From an uncultured Porphyromonadaceae bacterium (GTDB lineage Bacteria > Bacteroidota > Bacteroidia > Bacteroidales > Muribaculaceae): DNA of 9,456 bases. The DNA lies in assembly GCA_947175225.1 (NCBI GenBank), contig CAMWLX010000112.1, positions 1 to 9,456 of the forward strand, written 5' to 3'. Below are positions 7,011 to 9,456 of this stretch, in pieces. Both the position numbers and the translations under genes were made by a program. The notes under the pieces are model-generated. The model saw nothing but the letters and a program-made list of their open reading frames with translations. It was not told the DNA's origin and did no database searches. Position 1 is the first letter of the stretch. The number at the start of each line of letters is the position of its first letter.

Positions 7011-9215
7011 TTATTTATGGACGATGCGGTCTTTCAGCTCAGCGAGCTTGCCTGAATTCCAGCGTTCCGTGGTGCCAACAAGGTAGCCGGTAATACGCTG
7101 TATGGTCTCGAAGTTTGTTCCGCACTTGGGACATTTCTTCATTTCCATGTCTGCGTTCTCATATCCACAATTTGGGCAGTGATTGCGATTATGATTGACC
7201 GAGCCATAGCCCATGTTATATTTGTCCATCATATCGACTATCTGCATTATGCACTCTTCATTATGGGTGGCATCCCCGTCTATTTCCACATAAAATATGT
7301 GGCCTCCACGTGTCATCTCATGGTAGGGAGCCTCTATCTTTGCTTTGTGTCTTGGAGAGCAATGATAGTATACAGGGACATGATTTGAGTTTGTGTAATA
7401 ATCCTTATCAGTAATTCCCTCGATTACGCCGAAAGTGGCGCGATCACGCTTTGTGAATTTGCCGCTGAGGCCTTCCGCCGGAGTCGCTATGACAGAATAG
7501 TTATGGCCATATCGGTCGCAAAACTCATTAGCCTTATCACGCATATATCCAACGATTTTAAGACCAAGCTCCTGTGCCTTCTCGCTCTCTCCGTGATGTC
7601 TGCCTGTAAGCGCAATCAGACACTCAGCCAAACCTATGAAACCAATGCCAAGTGTGCCCTGATTTATGACACTTTCGATAGTATCATTCGGGCCAAGTAA
7701 CTCTGCGCCATTCCAAAGGGTGCTCATGACGAGCGGGAATTGCTTTGCAAGAGCTGTCTTTTGAAATTGAAATCTGTCGTCAAGTTGCTTGGCAGTAATT
7801 TCAAGAATACTATCAAGATTCTCGAAAAAGCGTTCAATGCGTTCTTTCTCATCTTGAATACTCATGCATTCTATGGCAAGACGAACTATATTGATAGTGG
7901 AAAATGAGAGGTTTCCCCTTCCGATGGATGTCTTTTTTCCAAATCGGTTTTCAAAGACCCTCGTACGGCATCCCATAGTAGCTACTTCATATTCAAATCT
8001 TCGCGGATCATTCTCTCTCCATAATTCATGCTGATTATAAGTGGCGTCAAGATTGAGGAAGTTGGGGAAGAAACGTTTTGCTGCCACCTTGCAAGCAAGG
8101 CGATAAAGGTCGTAGTTAGGATCTTCCGGCAGATAACTTACTCCTTTCTTCTTCTTCCATATCTGGATAGGGAAGATTGCTGTGGCACCATTTCCTACAC
8201 CTTCATAAGTACAATTCAGAATCTCACGTATCACGCATCGACCCTCGGCTGATGTATCAGTGCCATAATTGATGGAACTGAACACAACTTGATTGCCACC
8301 TCGGGAGTGGATGGTATTCATGTTGTGGATGAAGGCTTCCATAGACTGGTGGACACGCCCTACGGTGCGATTGATTGCATGCTGAAGCAGCCGCTCATCC
8401 CCTTCAAGACCCTCAAGATCTTTCTTGATGTAATCTTCAATCGGAACTTCATAGAATTTTGAAAGATCTTTCCCCGTCAAAGATTCAAGGACCTTAATTT
8501 CTTCTTTAAATGAAATGCGGACAAAAGGAGCAAGGTAAAAGTCGAAAGCAGGGATGGCTTGACCTCCGTGCATTTCATTCTGGGCTGTCTCAAGCGAGAT
8601 ACAAGCTATTACTCCGGCAGTCTCGATTCGTTTTGGGGCCCGGCTTTCAGCGTGTCCTGCTACATAGCCATTTTTAAGAAGATGGTCGAGGGGATGCTGC
8701 ACACAAGTGAGGCTCTTAGTAGGGTAGTAGTCCTTGTCATGAATGTGGAGATAGTTGTTGTTGACCGCTAACTTCACATCCGGACTAAGCAGATAGTCGT
8801 CAACGAATGGTTTGGTGGTTTCAGATGCAAATTTCATCATCATGCCGGCTGGAGTGTCGGCATTCATATTTGCATTTTCACGAGTTATGTCGTTGTTTTT
8901 TGTCTCGATGATTTCAAGGAAGATATCGCGAGTCTTGGCTTGACGAGCGATAGAGCGTTGGTCGCGGTAGGCTATATATTTTTTTGCTACATCCTTGCGT
9001 GCAGACTTCATGAGTTCGAATTCTACACGATCTTGGATGTCTTCTACCGTCATACTTTCCTTACCGGTCATACCGATTCGGTCAGTGATTCGCTGAATAA
9101 GAGACTCGTCTTCGCCTGCAGAAGTCGCAAGCATTGCCTTGCGAATGGCGGCTTTTATCTTTTCTTCATTATAGCCGACAATGCGGCCATCGCGTTTTTG
9201 TATCGTCTGTATCAT
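7011..9215 (-). CDS. nrdD: Anaerobic (class III) ribonucleoside-triphosphate reductase NrdD
   Basis: Reduces ribonucleoside triphosphates to deoxyribonucleotides by a glycyl radical, and works only without oxygen. The 734-residue protein begins with an ATP-cone allosteric domain (about 3-92; QKRDGRIVGYNEEKI). The barrel contains Cys416 in MGCRTRV, the likely thiyl-radical site, and Cys171 in SLTCVQHP, a candidate second active-site cysteine. A C-terminal zinc site has two CxxC pairs (Cys680/683 and 695/698). The glycyl-radical loop is RITGYLVG with Gly710 as the expected radical residue. I chose the ATG at 9215 (MIQTIQKRDG). The frame extends 22 codons further, but its TTG at 9281 coincides with the -33 promoter element and would precede the predicted transcript. 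I cannot say from sequence alone whether formate or thioredoxin is the reductant. Confidence 0.97.
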   Translation of the reverse strand: MIQTIQKRDGRIVGYNEEKIKAAIRKAMLATSAGEDESLIQRITDRIGMTGKESMTVEDIQDRVEFELMKSARKDVAKKYIAYRDQRSIARQAKTRDIFLEIIETKNNDITRENANMNADTPAGMMMKFASETTKPFVDDYLLSPDVKLAVNNNYLHIHDKDYYPTKSLTCVQHPLDHLLKNGYVAGHAESRAPKRIETAGVIACISLETAQNEMHGGQAIPAFDFYLAPFVRISFKEEIKVLESLTGKDLSKFYEVPIEDYIKKDLEGLEGDERLLQHAINRTVGRVHQSMEAFIHNMNTIHSRGGNQVVFSSINYGTDTSAEGRCVIREILNCTYEGVGNGATAIFPIQIWKKKKGVSYLPEDPNYDLYRLACKVAAKRFFPNFLNLDATYNQHELWRENDPRRFEYEVATMGCRTRVFENRFGKKTSIGRGNLSFSTINIVRLAIECMSIQDEKERIERFFENLDSILEITAKQLDDRFQFQKTALAKQFPLVMSTLWNGAELLGPNDTIESVINQGTLGIGFIGLAECLIALTGRHHGESEKAQELGLKIVGYMRDKANEFCDRYGHNYSVIATPAEGLSGKFTKRDRATFGVIEGITDKDYYTNSNHVPVYYHCSPRHKAKIEAPYHEMTRGGHIFYVEIDGDATHNEECIMQIVDMMDKYNMGYGSVNHNRNHCPNCGYENADMEMKKCPKCGTNFETIQRITGYLVGTTERWNSGKLAELKDRIVHK

Positions 9216-9250
9216 CGGGGGTATGTAGATAGGTTTTTTGTTTCTGAGTG

Positions 9251-9281
9251 CAAAGTTAAGCAATATATTTGGTTCACACAA
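9251..9281 (-). promoter_or_regulatory. Predicted nrdDG promoter
   Basis: On the minus strand TTG (9279-9281) and TAACTTTG (9251-9258) are 20 bases apart, the same spacing as at prs and ftsY. Transcription would start near 9244, leaving a leader of about 30 bases. The last ten leader bases before the ATG are pyrimidine-rich (CATACCCCCG) and carry no Shine-Dalgarno sequence. Confidence 0.75.
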
Positions 9282-9294
9282 TTATTTCAGCTCG

Positions 9295-9317
9295 GAATTT
9301 TAAGAATTTTCAAAATT
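9295..9317. repeat. GAATTTT direct repeat and AATTTT-C-AAAATT dyad between divergent promoters
   Basis: GAATTTT occurs at 9295-9301 and again at 9304-9310, nine bases apart. The second copy joins a dyad AATTTT-C-AAAATT (9305-9317). The cluster lies just upstream of the leuA -7 box and behind the nrdD -33 box. It may be a regulator site, an AT-rich activating element, or simple low-complexity sequence. Confidence 0.4.
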
Positions 9318-9321
9318 TTTG

Positions 9322-9329
9322 TAACTTTG
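9322..9329 (+). promoter_or_regulatory. Predicted -7 box of the leuA-like gene
   Basis: TAACTTTG matches the Bacteroidota TAnnTTTG element on the plus strand. At the expected -33 position (about 9299-9301) the sequence is TTT rather than TTG, so the promoter is weaker on paper than the three others here and may depend on an activator. Transcription would start near 9334-9337, giving a leader of about 77 bases. Confidence 0.6.
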
Positions 9330-9344
9330 TGGCTCATAGGCCAC
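9329..9344. repeat. Interrupted palindrome at the predicted leuA transcription start
   Basis: GTGGC-TCATAG-GCCAC has perfect five-base arms. It begins at the last base of the -7 box and spans the predicted start point, so it would be only partly transcribed. This placement suits a DNA operator better than an RNA hairpin. Confidence 0.45.
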
Positions 9345-9412
9345 GCAGATGGCAACCTTCACAACGCTGCTACCCTGCCCAAAGGCCTCTCACAAAGTTT
9401 CTACATTTATAT

Positions 9413-9456
9413 ATGAGCGACAGACTTTTTATTTTTGACACCACGCTGCGCGACGG
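9413..9456 (+). CDS. leuA: 2-isopropylmalate synthase-like protein, N-terminal fragment
   Basis: Only the first 14 codons and two bases lie in the window; they read MSDRLFIFDTTLRDG once the obvious glycine codon is completed. The FDTTLRDG motif is the metal- and substrate-binding start of the DRE-TIM metallolyase family (2-isopropylmalate, citramalate and homocitrate synthases). The close position to the N-terminus and the wording MSDRLFIFDTTLRDG favour 2-isopropylmalate synthase, which condenses acetyl-CoA with 2-oxoisovalerate in leucine synthesis. Citramalate synthase remains possible. The gene is transcribed away from nrdD, with the two start codons about 200 bases apart. The open end is the window edge, not a truncation. 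Confidence 0.8.
   Translation, partial: MSDRLFIFDTTLRD

Noticed and set aside
9261..9271. CAATATATTTG resembling an NrdR box in the nrdD promoter
   Set aside because: It needs a one-base insertion to fit the consensus, and the second box expected at a fixed distance is absent.
9349..9438. A 29-codon frame in the leuA leader (starts MATFTTLLPC), possible leucine attenuator peptide
   Set aside because: Only two adjacent Leu codons, it runs 26 bases into leuA, and I see no terminator/antiterminator pair between it and the gene.
1..9456. CRISPR arrays, insertion sequences, phage genes, toxin-antitoxin or defence systems
   Set aside because: Nearly every base is assigned to recognised housekeeping genes; I found no spaced direct repeats, transposase motifs or tRNA-like sequences.

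Overview
The window looks like ordinary chromosomal housekeeping DNA from an anaerobic member of the Bacteroidota, probably order Bacteroidales. Four promoter candidates carry the phylum's TAnnTTTG -7 box, three of them with a TTG -33 element exactly 20 bases upstream. None of the start sites I inspected has an obvious Shine-Dalgarno sequence. The gene set (oxygen-sensitive class III ribonucleotide reductase, menaquinone synthesis) also fits an anaerobe that respires through quinone. I cannot resolve the genus from the sequence.

Layout, right to left because all genes but one are on the minus strand. At the right edge the first 44 bases of a plus-strand leuA-like gene (9413 onward) diverge from nrdD. 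nrdD (7011-9215) and its activase gene nrdG (6539-6991) form a two-gene operon. After 132 bases of AT-rich DNA with a promoter comes a tightly packed four-gene unit: ftsY (5435-6406), rimO (4117-5421), menF-like isochorismate synthase (3126-4142) and an exported M13 metallopeptidase (1090-3129). The gaps are 13, -26 and -4 bases, so translation is probably coupled. prs (44-991) follows with its own promoter and a short leader holding two palindromes. The coding density is very high, and no gene-free stretch exceeds 200 bases.

Functionally, NrdD/NrdG make deoxynucleotides without oxygen and Prs makes the PRPP needed upstream of nucleotide synthesis. FtsY docks signal-recognition-particle-bound ribosomes at the membrane, RimO modifies ribosomal protein S12, MenF commits chorismate to menaquinone, and the M13 enzyme probably cleaves peptides outside the cytoplasm.

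I saw no mobile element, CRISPR array, tRNA or rRNA, and no sign of a defence or other novel system. The points worth a second look are regulatory: the palindromes in the prs leader, the non-ATG menF start buried in rimO, the separation of menF from other men genes, and symmetric elements in the leuA/nrdD divergent region.
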